Positions 25,001 to 33,897 of a stretch of DNA of 64,000 bases are shown here, one piece after another. The DNA lies in assembly GCF_000420945.1 (NCBI RefSeq), contig NZ_ATVX01000018.1:1-64000 (forward strand). The letters run 5' to 3'. Position 1 is the first letter of the stretch, and every line of letters starts with the position of its first letter. This stretch comes from Butyrivibrio sp. VCB2006. GTDB lineage: Bacteria > Bacillota > Clostridia > Lachnospirales > Lachnospiraceae. The translations under genes and the position numbers were made by a program. The notes below the pieces were generated by a model that was not told the DNA's origin, searched no databases, and saw nothing but the letters and a program-made list of their open reading frames with translations.

Positions 25001-26716
25001 ATGAGTAATAACGATATTATTAAAGAAAATAAGAAAAGCCTTCTGATGAATGCCGGAATTTTGGCGGCGGCGGGACTGATAAGTAAGGTTATCGGCCTTT
25101 TGTATAGAAGTCCACTGGCGTCAATAATCGGAGATGAAGGCAACGGATATTATGGGACGGCTTATGAGATATACGCCATAGTTCTTTTGATATCTTCTTA
25201 TAGTATTCCATCAGCCATGTCCAAGATTATTTCTGCAAGGCTGGCTGTGGGAGAGTATAAAACTGCACAGAGAATATTTAAATGTGCTTTGGTATACGTA
25301 ACCATCGTAGGACTAATAGGAAGTCTTATCCTGTTTTTGGGAGCTGACTTTTTAGCTGCAGGTAGAGCAGCAACAGTTCTTAGATTCTTTGCACCAACTA
25401 TTTTTGTGTTTGGATTTTTGGGTGTTCTTCGTGGATATTTCCAGGCCCAGAGAACAATGGTTCCATCCTCGGTTTCTCAGATTCTGGAGCAGCTATTGAA
25501 TGCAGTGGTTAGTGTAGGCGCAGCGTACTATCTTACAGGACTTGCAGGTTATGAGGATGAGCATAAAAGAGCTATGTACGGTGCTATCGGAAGTGCTCTT
25601 GGAACGGGCAGTGGTGTTCTTATTGCTCTTATATTCATGCTTCACATCTATCTTTTTAATAGAAAAGAGATACATAAAAGACTTGATGGGGATACACACC
25701 AAGTTCTGCCGGATAAAGAGATATATAAGATGATCATTTTGATCGTTACTCCATTTATCCTTAGCACTGCAATCTATAACCTTTCTTCTTCATTGAATGC
25801 TACGTTGTTTAGCAGAATTCTGATGTATGTCAGACATGTGGATGAATCCAAGGTTGCATCTATGTATGGAATTTTTAATGGTAAATCCAAGATAATAACC
25901 AGCCTTCCAATTGCTCTTGCAAGTGCGGCAGCTTCAGCAATGCTTCCTGAGGTGTCAGCTCTTTTGGCAAAGGGAGACAAGGAAGCAGCCAGCAACACTA
26001 TTTCCAAGGTTACCAAGGTAATCTTACTTATAGCTATTCCAAGTGCTGTTGGATTATTTGCTCTGGCAAGGCCGGTAATTATGATTCTGTTTCCGCAAAG
26101 AGCATCTATTCCGGAAGCTGCATTACTACTTAAGTATCTGGCTATTACTGTTGTGTTTTACTCACTTTCTACAATATCTAACGCAGTGCTTCAGGGTATC
26201 GGGAAGGTTAACACTCCTGTAGTTAATGCCTTTTTGGCACTTATAGTTCAGACGGCTTTGCTTGCAGCTCTTTTGCTGTTTACTGATCTAGGCGGTGTGG
26301 CACTTTGCATCGTTACTATTGTATATTCGCTACTGATGTGTATTTTGAATAGCATGTCTCTTAAAAAGAGTATTACTACCAATAATGATTTTAAGAAAAC
26401 TTATGTATTGCCTTCCATAGCAGCAGTTGTGATGGGAGTGCTTGCATATTTATCCTACGTTTTGATGAATTTCCTGATTTTTAGTATCAGCAAGATGGTC
26501 AATGCAGGAACATTAGCTGATATGGCATTTAAAGATTACATGTATTCAAGCTACTTTGTAAATCTCTTTTCCGCAATGGTAGCAATGGTGCTGGCTGTGA
26601 TAGTTTACTTTGTAGTGCTTATCAGGATTGGCGGCGCATCAGAGTCAGAAATCAGGAGAATTCCTAAGGCTTATCTTCTGATTAACATTATGAAAAAACT
26701 TAGAATCTTGAAGTGA
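25001..26716 (+). CDS. MOP-superfamily lipid flippase (SpoVB/MurJ/YtgP-like)
   Basis: The 571-residue polytopic protein has about 14 hydrophobic helices and the family's N-terminal pattern SLLMNAGILAAAGLISKVIGLLYRSPL, followed by GYYGTAYEIYAIVLLISS and LRGYFQAQRTMVPSSVSQI. Members move lipid-linked cell-wall or polysaccharide precursors across the membrane. SpoVB, YtgP and MurJ-type members cannot be told apart here. The ribosome binding site is weak (AGGA 16 bp upstream). It is 20 bp upstream of the M42 peptidase gene and likely cotranscribed. Confidence 0.88.
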   Translation: MSNNDIIKENKKSLLMNAGILAAAGLISKVIGLLYRSPLASIIGDEGNGYYGTAYEIYAIVLLISSYSIPSAMSKIISARLAVGEYKTAQRIFKCALVYVTIVGLIGSLILFLGADFLAAGRAATVLRFFAPTIFVFGFLGVLRGYFQAQRTMVPSSVSQILEQLLNAVVSVGAAYYLTGLAGYEDEHKRAMYGAIGSALGTGSGVLIALIFMLHIYLFNRKEIHKRLDGDTHQVLPDKEIYKMIILIVTPFILSTAIYNLSSSLNATLFSRILMYVRHVDESKVASMYGIFNGKSKIITSLPIALASAAASAMLPEVSALLAKGDKEAASNTISKVTKVILLIAIPSAVGLFALARPVIMILFPQRASIPEAALLLKYLAITVVFYSLSTISNAVLQGIGKVNTPVVNAFLALIVQTALLAALLLFTDLGGVALCIVTIVYSLLMCILNSMSLKKSITTNNDFKKTYVLPSIAAVVMGVLAYLSYVLMNFLIFSISKMVNAGTLADMAFKDYMYSSYFVNLFSAMVAMVLAVIVYFVVLIRIGGASESEIRRIPKAYLLINIMKKLRILK

Positions 26717-26736
26717 TTATGAAAGGATAAAAAGAC

Positions 26737-27822
26737 ATGGCAGTAAAGAAAACAACAGGTAAAACAACAAAAACTGTAAAAAAGATCGATCTTACAAAAT
26801 ACACAGATTTCATAGTTGAGGAGACCACAAAGCTTCTTAACATCGATTCACCGACAGGTTATACGGAGGAAGCTGCAGCCTGGGTTAAAAAAGAGTTTGA
26901 GAAGCTGGGCTTTAAGGCTACTCTTACAAATAAGGGCGGAGTTATCGTTGATCTTACAGGAAAAGATAAAAAGAACGGCCTTTTGTTAGAAGCTCACACA
27001 GACACTCTTGGAGGAATGGTAGCTACTATCAAGGGAAACGGAAGGCTTCAGCTTACTAACCTTGGCGGTATGAATCCGAATAATGCTGAGACAGAGAATG
27101 TAAGAGTTGTTACTAAGTTTGATGGCGTTTATGAGGGAACATTCCAGCTTAATAATGCATCAATCCATGTAAACGGCGATTATGATGATACCAAGAGAAG
27201 CTGGGAAACCTGCGAAGTAGTTCTTGATGAAGATGTTAAGAGCAAGGAAGATACAGAAAAGCTTGGAATCTCAGTTGGTGATATTGTATGCTTTGAGCCA
27301 AATGTGAGAGTTACTAAGTCCGGCTATATCAAATCAAGATTCCTTGATGATAAGCTCAGTGTTGGTATACTTCTTGGACTTGCCAAGTATATCAAGGATA
27401 AAAAGGTCACACCAAAGAGAGCTCTTTATGCTCATATAACAGTTTATGAGGAAGTTGGCCATGGCGGATGTGGAAGCGTTCCTGAGGGCTGCACAGAGGC
27501 TATATCAGTGGATATGGGCTGTGTAGGAGAGGGTCTTACCTGCACTGAAAAACAGGTATCTATCTGTGCTAAGGATAGTGGTGGCCCTTATAGCTTTGAA
27601 ATTGTTAAGGCTCTTACCAAGGCTGCTGTAGATAGTGGCGCGGATTATGCTGTAGATATTTATCCTCACTATGGAAGCGATGTTGAAGCTACCCTTCGCT
27701 CAGGAAATGATTTAAGACACGGTCTTATTGGAGCTGGCGTTTATGCTTCTCACGGCTATGAGAGAAGCCACAGAGACGGCGCAGAGAACACGCTTAGACT
27801 TCTTGTACAGTACGCACTTTGA
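26737..27822 (+). CDS. M42 family metallopeptidase (glutamyl aminopeptidase/endoglucanase-like)
   Basis: M42 enzymes are dodecameric di-metal aminopeptidases that finish peptide breakdown in the cytoplasm. The 361-residue protein has the metal and catalytic motifs EAHTDTLGG (His and Asp), RFLDDKLSVG (bridging Asp), YEEVGHGG (general base and ligand Glu), VDMG and a final SHRDG His. An unusual Lys/Thr-rich N-terminal tail of about 16 residues precedes the domain. AAAGGA is upstream of the ATG. In-family substrate specificity cannot be read. Confidence 0.92.
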   Translation: MAVKKTTGKTTKTVKKIDLTKYTDFIVEETTKLLNIDSPTGYTEEAAAWVKKEFEKLGFKATLTNKGGVIVDLTGKDKKNGLLLEAHTDTLGGMVATIKGNGRLQLTNLGGMNPNNAETENVRVVTKFDGVYEGTFQLNNASIHVNGDYDDTKRSWETCEVVLDEDVKSKEDTEKLGISVGDIVCFEPNVRVTKSGYIKSRFLDDKLSVGILLGLAKYIKDKKVTPKRALYAHITVYEEVGHGGCGSVPEGCTEAISVDMGCVGEGLTCTEKQVSICAKDSGGPYSFEIVKALTKAAVDSGADYAVDIYPHYGSDVEATLRSGNDLRHGLIGAGVYASHGYERSHRDGAENTLRLLVQYAL

Positions 27823-27862
27823 TCAGAAAATTTTTTTACCTATTACATGAATAAAAATTTTC

Positions 27863-27871
27863 TGCTATAAT
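27863..27871 (+). promoter_or_regulatory. Extended -10 promoter for the DUF2798 leader
   Basis: TGCTATAAT is a perfect extended -10. TTACAT (27843-27848) lies 17 bp upstream as a weak -35. An AT-rich inverted repeat (27824-27863, CAGAAAATTTTT / AAAAATTTTCTG) just before it may end the M42 transcript. Confidence 0.65.
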
Positions 27872-27877
27872 CTGAAA

Positions 27878-27991
27878 CCGACTCTAAAAATGAAGATGAA
27901 AAAGCTGGTAGCATTGGAAACGCACACCTTGTGGTGATAACGAACAACACGCTTAAGATCTTCCCCGGTAATTGAAAGGAGATTTTCAAGC
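27878..27991 (+). promoter_or_regulatory. Structured 5' leader of the DUF2798 gene
   Basis: About 114 nt between the predicted transcription start and the ATG can fold into a closed multi-branch structure. CCG (27878-27880) pairs with CGG (27966-27968), GAAGAT (27892-27897) with ATCTTC (27958-27963), and AAGC (27902-27905) with GCTT (27951-27954). An inner hairpin CACC-TTGT-GGTG lies inside. The ribosome binding site GAAAGGAG follows the outer stem. The layout resembles a translational riboswitch or protein-binding leader, but it matches no riboswitch consensus that I know. Confidence 0.5.
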
Positions 27992-28492
27992 ATGTTACCA
28001 CAGAATAAGTTTCAGGATGTTATTTTTACTGTTTTCATGGCATTTGTCATGGTTTATGCAATGATCTGCTATAATATTGCCCTTAACGTAGGTGGTATGC
28101 AGAATTTTGTATTTCTTGCAGCATTTAAGGAAATGCTGATAATGTGGCCTATCGCCATTGTACTAGAGCTATTATTTGTTGGAAAGCTGGCTCAGAAACT
28201 TGCATTTAGATTTGTCACACCAGGCAAAGACCCGATGATTATGATCATTCTTGCTATTTCAGCTATGTCAGTGTGTCTTATGTGCCCACTTATGAGCCTT
28301 GTGGCAACATTCCTTTTTAAGAATGCAGGCTCGGAAATCGTTGCAGTATGGCTTCAGACTACAGTCATGAATTTCCCAATGGCTCTTTGCTGGCAGATAT
28401 TCTTTGCAGGACCTTTGGTAAGAAATGTATTTGGTTTCTTTGTAAAAAAGCTTTCTAGGAAGAATTCTGCAGATCTTAGAAAAACAGCGTAA
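27992..28492 (+). CDS. DUF2798-like four-helix membrane protein
   Basis: The 166-residue protein consists almost entirely of four hydrophobic helices with the repeated organisation of DUF2798 proteins. Two helix pairs each start with a phenylalanine-rich segment and contain an NxxxxxxLxWxxxF-like stretch (MNFPMALCWQIFFAG). The family has no established function. The gene is a single unit with its own extended -10 promoter, a long structured leader and a terminator, which suggests regulated expression. Confidence 0.65.
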   Translation: MLPQNKFQDVIFTVFMAFVMVYAMICYNIALNVGGMQNFVFLAAFKEMLIMWPIAIVLELLFVGKLAQKLAFRFVTPGKDPMIMIILAISAMSVCLMCPLMSLVATFLFKNAGSEIVAVWLQTTVMNFPMALCWQIFFAGPLVRNVFGFFVKKLSRKNSADLRKTA

Positions 28493-28529
28493 AAGAATAT
28501 AAACACATCATTAAAATATAGGTGTGATG

Positions 28530-28570
28530 TGGCATATAGTGGTAATGAAACTGCTATATGCCATTTTTAT
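28530..28570 (+). terminator. Terminator after the DUF2798 gene
   Basis: The stem TGGCATATAG / CTATATGCCA (10 bp) has a 14-nt loop and is followed by TTTTTATG. A neighbouring CACATCA / TGATGTG pairing overlaps it. Downstream, 28571-28702 contains TATAAT (28583-28588) and small hairpins but no gene. Confidence 0.8.
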
Positions 28571-28717
28571 GTCTTTTTCATATATAATTCAACAAAGAAG
28601 CTCATAATGTTGTATCATAAATAGATCTGATACGTGATTTTGCTGGGACCCAAAAAGCAAATGGTAAACAGCCAGGATGTGACATCAAAAGAAAAAATAT
28701 AATTGGGGGATACCAAA

Positions 28718-29218
28718 ATGGCATTAGAAACAGAATTCAAATTTACGCTTGAGGATGTTAAGGCGGCTGCCCTTGTAAGCTTGAAGAGTAAGAAAAAGAT
28801 TTTCAGAATAATTGGTGTATTGCTAATAGTTATAATTGCTCTCGGTGTGTTTCTTTTATGTGTTTCAGAAGATAAAATGTTTCCTATTATGTGCATTGTA
28901 ATAGCAGTTTTATACATTCCACTTGTGTTTGGTCTTAATCTTTATATGGTCAAGCAAAATTATAACGCAAACAAAAGTATTAAAGACGCTACAATTCATT
29001 ACGTTTTCAGAGATGAAGACTTTGATATTGATACTGGAAAAACCTTTGGCAAAGTAAGATATGAAGTATTATATTCGATTGTAGAAGACGAGAAATACAT
29101 TCTATTAAAACCTTCACCAAGACAGATGTACATTGTTAAGAAAGAATACTGCTCAGACGAACTTCTGGCATTTCTTCATACAAAGGCAGAAATGGTAAAT
29201 GCAAATAGGAAAAAATAG
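28718..29218 (+). CDS. YcxB-like membrane protein
   Basis: The 166-residue protein has a charged N-terminus (FKFTLEDVKAAAL), two transmembrane helices (about 29-70) and a C-terminal beta domain ending in IVKKEYCSDELLAFLHTK. This layout matches the YcxB-like family, whose function is unknown. The ATG is preceded by GGGGGA; a TTG five codons upstream overlaps that site and is rejected. It is 59 bp upstream of a DUF1848 gene. Confidence 0.6.
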   Translation: MALETEFKFTLEDVKAAALVSLKSKKKIFRIIGVLLIVIIALGVFLLCVSEDKMFPIMCIVIAVLYIPLVFGLNLYMVKQNYNANKSIKDATIHYVFRDEDFDIDTGKTFGKVRYEVLYSIVEDEKYILLKPSPRQMYIVKKEYCSDELLAFLHTKAEMVNANRKK

Positions 29219-29277
29219 TACATATAAGATAGATACAAAAAGTAATTATCTGATAAAAGAAAAATGGAAGATGATAA

Positions 29278-30213
29278 ATGATAATTCAATCAGGCTCACG
29301 CACTGACATTCCTGCTTTCTATGCTGATTGGTTTGCAAACAGGCTTAGGGAAGGCTATGTTTATGTGCGAAATCCTTACAATATGACATATGTTACAAAG
29401 TATATACTTCATCCATCCGTAGTGGATCTGATTAGCTTTTGCTCCAAGAATCCGAAGCCTATGCTGAAGTATTTAGATCTTTTACGACCATATGGTATGT
29501 ACTGGTATGTAACGATTACTGGCTATGGAAGAGACATTGAGCCAAATGTTCCGGATATTCCTGATGTAATTGAGACCTTCAAGAGGCTTTCAGAATTTGC
29601 TGGCATTGATTCTATGGGATGGCGCTATGATCCTATTTTCTTGGATGATAAATATACCAAAGAATATCATTTGGAGAAGTTTGAAGAGATTGCTACGGCG
29701 CTTGATGGCTACACAAATACAAGCGTTATAAGCTTTATTGACATATATCAGAAGGTAAAAAAGAATTTTCCGGAAGCAAGGGCATTGGAAAAAGAAGACC
29801 GAATGTACCTTGGTGAAAGGATGGCACGGATAGCGAGGGAACATGGAATGGTCCTTCGTCCCTGCGCAGAAGGAAATGAACTGGAAGTGTTCGGTGCAGA
29901 TTGCAGTGGTTGTATGACTCAGGCTATTTATGAGAAGGCTGTTCATAACACCATGAATTTTCCTAAGATTAAGAATGCAAGAGAAACATGTAAGTGTTTC
30001 CTTGGAAATGATATTGGTATGTACAATACCTGTCTTCATATGTGCAAATACTGTTATGCCAATTATGATTACAAGACTGTTATGGATAATCATGCAAATC
30101 ATGATCCCAAGTCGCCTCTTTTAATAGGTCACATAAGACCCGAGGACGAGATTCATCAGATAGAGCAAAAGAGCTGGATTGATGGACAATTGACATTTGA
30201 TTTTTTGAAATGA
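29278..30213 (+). CDS. DUF1848 family protein with a cysteine cluster
   Basis: The 311-residue protein matches DUF1848: an N-terminal SGSRTDIPAFY motif, YVTITGYGRDIEP, GWRYDPIF and a C-terminal cysteine cluster with DCSGC, CKCFLGNDIGMYNTC and CKYCYANYD. The cysteine spacing suggests an iron-sulfur cluster, and the N-terminal region recalls SPL/radical-SAM-like barrels, but the function is unproven. GGAAG precedes the ATG. It is likely cotranscribed with the YcxB-like gene. Confidence 0.85.
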   Translation: MIIQSGSRTDIPAFYADWFANRLREGYVYVRNPYNMTYVTKYILHPSVVDLISFCSKNPKPMLKYLDLLRPYGMYWYVTITGYGRDIEPNVPDIPDVIETFKRLSEFAGIDSMGWRYDPIFLDDKYTKEYHLEKFEEIATALDGYTNTSVISFIDIYQKVKKNFPEARALEKEDRMYLGERMARIAREHGMVLRPCAEGNELEVFGADCSGCMTQAIYEKAVHNTMNFPKIKNARETCKCFLGNDIGMYNTCLHMCKYCYANYDYKTVMDNHANHDPKSPLLIGHIRPEDEIHQIEQKSWIDGQLTFDFLK

Positions 30214-30255
30214 AAATTTTTGCCACATTTTAGAATTCTTCGTATAAATGGATAG

Positions 30256-30261
30256 TATAAT
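30256..30261 (+). promoter_or_regulatory. -10 element of the double-glycine peptide gene
   Basis: A consensus TATAAT lies 43 bp before the start codon. No convincing -35 is found at the right spacing, so an activator may be needed. Confidence 0.45.
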
Positions 30262-30303
30262 AAAGTTAATTGTTTATGTTTTTTTATGTAGGAGGGTTTT
30301 ATT

Positions 30304-30534
30304 ATGAGCAAGGATTTTGAGAAAATTGAGGATCTTGAACTTCAGGATGTAAATGGTGGAAAGAATCTTACCGCAAAGGAAAGAGATCTGGTTTATAGAG
30401 GCGAGAAGACTAAAAAACAGAACCTTTTATTTAGTGGAGACAAGAAAAAAGCTATAAATCTCGGTGCCAAGAATAGTGAAATCGATGGTAAGACCATCGT
30501 TGGAGATTTTGCAGATAAGGGTACAATGTGCTAA
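30304..30534 (+). CDS. Small secreted-peptide precursor with double-glycine leader (putative)
   Basis: The 76-residue product begins MSKDFEKIEDLELQDVNGGK. The pattern L-E-L-x-x-V-x-G-G at 11-19 is that of double-glycine leaders cleaved by C39 peptidase domains of bacteriocin and peptide-pheromone exporters. Cleavage after G19 would release a 57-residue, strongly basic peptide with one cysteine, at its very C-terminus (GTMC). The strong AGGAGGG site 6 bp before the ATG and the single-gene unit suggest high expression. No modification enzyme, immunity gene or C39-fused transporter adjoins it; a MATE exporter and a plain ABC exporter follow. It could also be an ordinary small protein with a chance GG motif. 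Confidence 0.55.
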   Translation: MSKDFEKIEDLELQDVNGGKNLTAKERDLVYRGEKTKKQNLLFSGDKKKAINLGAKNSEIDGKTIVGDFADKGTMC

Positions 30535-30614
30535 GCAGCTGAAAATCTGTTATTGAAGATGCTGCCTAAACACTAAATAAGACTTGCAAATAAATAGCGC
30601 ACAATGTAAAATAT

Positions 30615-30652
30615 ATCAGTGCCTTCTGAAATAAGAGGGCACTGATTTTTGT
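30615..30652 (+). terminator. Terminator after the double-glycine peptide gene
   Basis: The stem ATCAGTGCC / GGCACTGAT extends to 12 bp with TTC/GAG and is followed by TTTTTGTG. It separates the peptide gene from the MATE gene. Confidence 0.85.
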
Positions 30653-30669
30653 GTATTGTAGGTCTTTAT

Positions 30670-32055
30670 ATGAATGATCAACTTGCTGCCATTAGAAATG
30701 GCGAGAAATTATCACTTCGAGAGGAGATAGTCCTTATAATAAGGCTTTCCCTTCCGGCTATTCTGGCACAGCTTTCCTCGGTAATTATGCAATATATAGA
30801 TGCCTCAATGGTGGGGCACATGGGAGCTAATGCCTCTGCAGCTATCGGACTGGTCACCAGTACTACATGGCTTATTGGAGGTCTTATGACTGCAGCCAGT
30901 ATGGGATTTACAGTAAGCGTGGCCCATAGGATAGGAGCTAAGGACGAAGCCGGAGCTAGAGTTATTGTTAAGTGGGGCCTTATCTGCGTCCTGGCATTTG
31001 GACTTATGCTTATGGCGGTATGCGTTGGGATAAGCGGTTATCTTCCTACCTGGATGGGGGGAGATGTGGCTATCAGAAAGGATGCATCAGCATATTTTCT
31101 TGTATATGCCCTGACCTTACCGATTCATGAAATGCTCTATGTTTCCCAGGGAATGATCCAGTCTAGCGGAAATATCAGAGTTCCAAGTATTCTTAGTGTA
31201 ATAATGTGTGCCCTGGATGTTCTATTTAATGCCATTTTTATTCCTATACTTGGAGTAGTAGGTGCTGCTCTTGGTACATCTATTTCTATCGTGATAATTG
31301 CAGTTATAATGATGTATATATTGCTGGTGCAGTCACCGGTTCTTCACCTGGTTGGAAGAAAAGACAAGGTGAAGGTTGGCTTTCCTTCTTTCCTTCAAAG
31401 TGAAATGGTTACAGCACTTAAGATAGCTGTTCCTGTGGCTATTGATAACATTATAATGGGCTTTGCCTATGTGGCTTTTACCAGAATTGTATCTCAGTAT
31501 GGAACTATAGCGGTTGCTGCAAATTCTTTTTCCATAACAGCAGAGAGTCTTTGCTATATGCCGGGCTTTGGAATAAGTGTAGCTGCTACAACAATAATAG
31601 GGCAATGCATCGGCGCAAGGAGACGGGATGAAGCCAAAAGACTGGGCTGGATGGCTGTAATTCTTGGAATGGCTGTCATGGGCTTTAGTGGTTTTCTCAT
31701 GTGGCTCTTTGCACCACAGATGATTGGAATCTTATCACCTGACGCTGAGATAAGAGCCCTTGGCACAGAAATCCTTCGTATTGAAGCTTTTGCAGAAGCT
31801 TTCTACGGTGCGGCTATTGTTTCTGCCGGTGTATTCAGAGGCGCTGGGGAGACCATGCTGTCTAGTGTCCTGAATCTTGCAAGTGTATGGTGCGTTAGAA
31901 TCCCACTTGCATGGCATTTGGGTTCCATGTATGGACTAAAGGGCGCATGGATAGCAATGTGCAGTGAACTTTGCGTTAGAGGAATTTTGTTCCTTATTCG
32001 CATGTGTTTATGGAATCGAAAGAATAGTAAAAGGTCAAAAGAAACTAATTTATAA
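30670..32055 (+). CDS. MATE family multidrug efflux protein
   Basis: The 461-residue protein has 12 hydrophobic helices in two homologous halves and MATE landmarks such as LPAILAQLSSVIMQYIDASMVGHMG and PGFGISVAATTIIGQCIGA. These are cation/drug antiporters. The ATG used is preceded by TAGGT; a TTG seven codons upstream lies in the terminator T-tract and is not credible. It lies 29 bp upstream of the ABC exporter gene, and both are probably one operon. Confidence 0.9.
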   Translation: MNDQLAAIRNGEKLSLREEIVLIIRLSLPAILAQLSSVIMQYIDASMVGHMGANASAAIGLVTSTTWLIGGLMTAASMGFTVSVAHRIGAKDEAGARVIVKWGLICVLAFGLMLMAVCVGISGYLPTWMGGDVAIRKDASAYFLVYALTLPIHEMLYVSQGMIQSSGNIRVPSILSVIMCALDVLFNAIFIPILGVVGAALGTSISIVIIAVIMMYILLVQSPVLHLVGRKDKVKVGFPSFLQSEMVTALKIAVPVAIDNIIMGFAYVAFTRIVSQYGTIAVAANSFSITAESLCYMPGFGISVAATTIIGQCIGARRRDEAKRLGWMAVILGMAVMGFSGFLMWLFAPQMIGILSPDAEIRALGTEILRIEAFAEAFYGAAIVSAGVFRGAGETMLSSVLNLASVWCVRIPLAWHLGSMYGLKGAWIAMCSELCVRGILFLIRMCLWNRKNSKRSKETNL

Positions 32056-32084
32056 ATAGATTATTGTGAATGGAGTTGTAAGAA

Positions 32085-33818
32085 ATGCAGCTGGTTAAAA
32101 AGTTTATTCCCTATTACAAACCCTATATTGGTGTATTTTTACTGGACCTTCTATGTGCATCAATTTTATCAGTTATTGACTTAACTTTTCCCCAGTTCCT
32201 TAGAATCCTTAGAACAACGCTATTCTTGGAGGAGCCTAAGGTAATCTTAAGCAGACTTGGGATTATAGCCATACTTCTTCTTATCATGTATGCCATCAGG
32301 TCTTTTTGCAGATGGTATGTAACCTACCAGGGACACATGATGGGAGCCCGAATGGAATCAGGCATGAGAAGAGAGCTGTTTGAGAAGTTTGAGGACTTTT
32401 CTTTTTCCTACTATGATTCTCATAACACCGGCGAGATGATGAGTAAGCTGGTTTCAGATTTGTTCGATATTTCTGAGCTGGCTCACCACGGTCCTGAGAA
32501 TATATTCATTTCTGTTGTAAAAATTGTTGGTTCATTTATTCTGCTCATGCGCATAAATGTACCTATGACCTTGTGCCTTGTGGCTGTGGTCTTCTGTATG
32601 GCAATCTTTGCAATTGGCCAGAACAAGAAGATGAGAGCAACCTTTAGGGATAACAGGAAGAAGATTGCCGGAATCAATTCTTCTCTTCAGGATACTCTTG
32701 GCGGAATCCGCGTAGTTAAGTCATTTACCGGAGAGGATATTGAGAGGGATAAGTTCGATAACAGCAACCTGGCATTTCTGGATTCCAAGCAGGCCAATTA
32801 CAGGCAGATGGCTATATTTAATTCAGGTAATAACTTCTTTGAAGGACTTATGTATATTGCAGTCCTTGTGGCAGGCGGCTTTTTCATTGCAAAGGGACAG
32901 ATGACAGGAGAGGACCTGGCTATATATGCTTTGTACATCAATATCTTTATCAATCCTGTTAATGTGCTCGTTGAGTTCACAGAACAGCTCCAGAAGGGCC
33001 TTGCAGGATTTGAAAGATTCAGGGAAGTTGTGGAAACAGAGCCTTCAATTGTAGATAAAGAGGACGCCGGCGAACTTAAGGATGTTAAAGGCGTAATCGA
33101 CTACGAAGATGTTTCTTTTTCCTATGATAATGATGAGACGGTACTGTCTAACATAAATCTTCATGTGGAAGCCGGCAAATCTGTTGCTATTGTTGGCCCT
33201 TCAGGCGGCGGTAAGACAACGCTTTGCTCACTGCTCCCAAGGTTTTATGATGTAACCGGCGGTAGCGTTAAGATTGACGGAACAGATATAAGAGATGTAA
33301 CACAGAAATCTCTTCGTTCTTATATAGGAATCGTTCAGCAGGATGTTTATCTTTTTAATGGAACGGTAAAAGAAAATATAGCCTACGGAAGACTTGATGC
33401 AACCATGGATGATATTGTAGAAGCAGCCAGAAATGCAGATCTTCTGGAGTTTATTGAGAGCCTTCCAAATGGGTTTGAAACTCAGGTAGGTGAGCGTGGT
33501 GCAAGACTCTCAGGAGGACAGAAACAGAGAATTGCTATTGCCAGAGTGTTCCTCAAGAACCCTCCAATCCTGATTCTTGATGAAGCTACAAGTGCTCTTG
33601 ATAATGAGAGCGAGCGTTATATTCAGGAGAGTCTTGATAAGCTTGCTTATGGAAGAACTACCATCACTATTGCCCACAGACTTTCTACAATCCTTGGGGC
33701 TGACGAGATTATTGTTCTTGATGAAGACGGAATCAAGGAGAGAGGTAATCATAAGGAGCTCATTAAAAAGGGCGGCCTCTACGAGAAATATTACCGCATG
33801 CAGCTTGGTGGAATATAA
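32085..33818 (+). CDS. ABC exporter half-transporter (permease plus ATPase)
   Basis: The 577-residue protein fuses a six-helix exporter domain (about 1-315) to an ATPase domain. Walker A is GPSGGGKTT (371-379), followed by the Q-loop QQDVYLFNGTV, signature LSGGQKQR and Walker B ILILDEAT. It resembles MsbA/LmrA-type multidrug or lipid exporters. It has no N-terminal C39 peptidase domain, so it cannot by itself mature the nearby double-glycine peptide. A 17-bp stem terminator follows. Confidence 0.92.
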   Translation: MQLVKKFIPYYKPYIGVFLLDLLCASILSVIDLTFPQFLRILRTTLFLEEPKVILSRLGIIAILLLIMYAIRSFCRWYVTYQGHMMGARMESGMRRELFEKFEDFSFSYYDSHNTGEMMSKLVSDLFDISELAHHGPENIFISVVKIVGSFILLMRINVPMTLCLVAVVFCMAIFAIGQNKKMRATFRDNRKKIAGINSSLQDTLGGIRVVKSFTGEDIERDKFDNSNLAFLDSKQANYRQMAIFNSGNNFFEGLMYIAVLVAGGFFIAKGQMTGEDLAIYALYINIFINPVNVLVEFTEQLQKGLAGFERFREVVETEPSIVDKEDAGELKDVKGVIDYEDVSFSYDNDETVLSNINLHVEAGKSVAIVGPSGGGKTTLCSLLPRFYDVTGGSVKIDGTDIRDVTQKSLRSYIGIVQQDVYLFNGTVKENIAYGRLDATMDDIVEAARNADLLEFIESLPNGFETQVGERGARLSGGQKQRIAIARVFLKNPPILILDEATSALDNESERYIQESLDKLAYGRTTITIAHRLSTILGADEIIVLDEDGIKERGNHKELIKKGGLYEKYYRMQLGGI

Positions 33819-33819
33819 G

Positions 33820-33870
33820 AAAAAACTGTTACCCATTATTTGTGGAAAATATGGGTAACAGTTTTTTATT
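33820..33870. terminator. Bidirectional terminator between convergent genes
   Basis: A perfect 17-bp stem (33820-33836 with 33851-33867, core AACTGTTACCCAT) has an A-run on the left and a T-run on the right. It serves both the ABC exporter (plus) and rqcH (minus). Confidence 0.93.
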
Positions 33871-33897
33871 TTGAAATAATTCCTTTTGCCTCAACTC

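Noticed and set aside
24724..25143. A minus-strand open frame over the glgA-flippase gap
   Set aside because: It runs through a terminator arm, a consensus promoter and the start of the flippase gene; it is not a credible gene.
27878..27991. Known riboswitch (purine, SAM, TPP, lysine, guanidine, c-di-GMP, fluoride, ZTP)
   Set aside because: None of the conserved cores I know for these classes is present, so the leader is reported only as unclassified.
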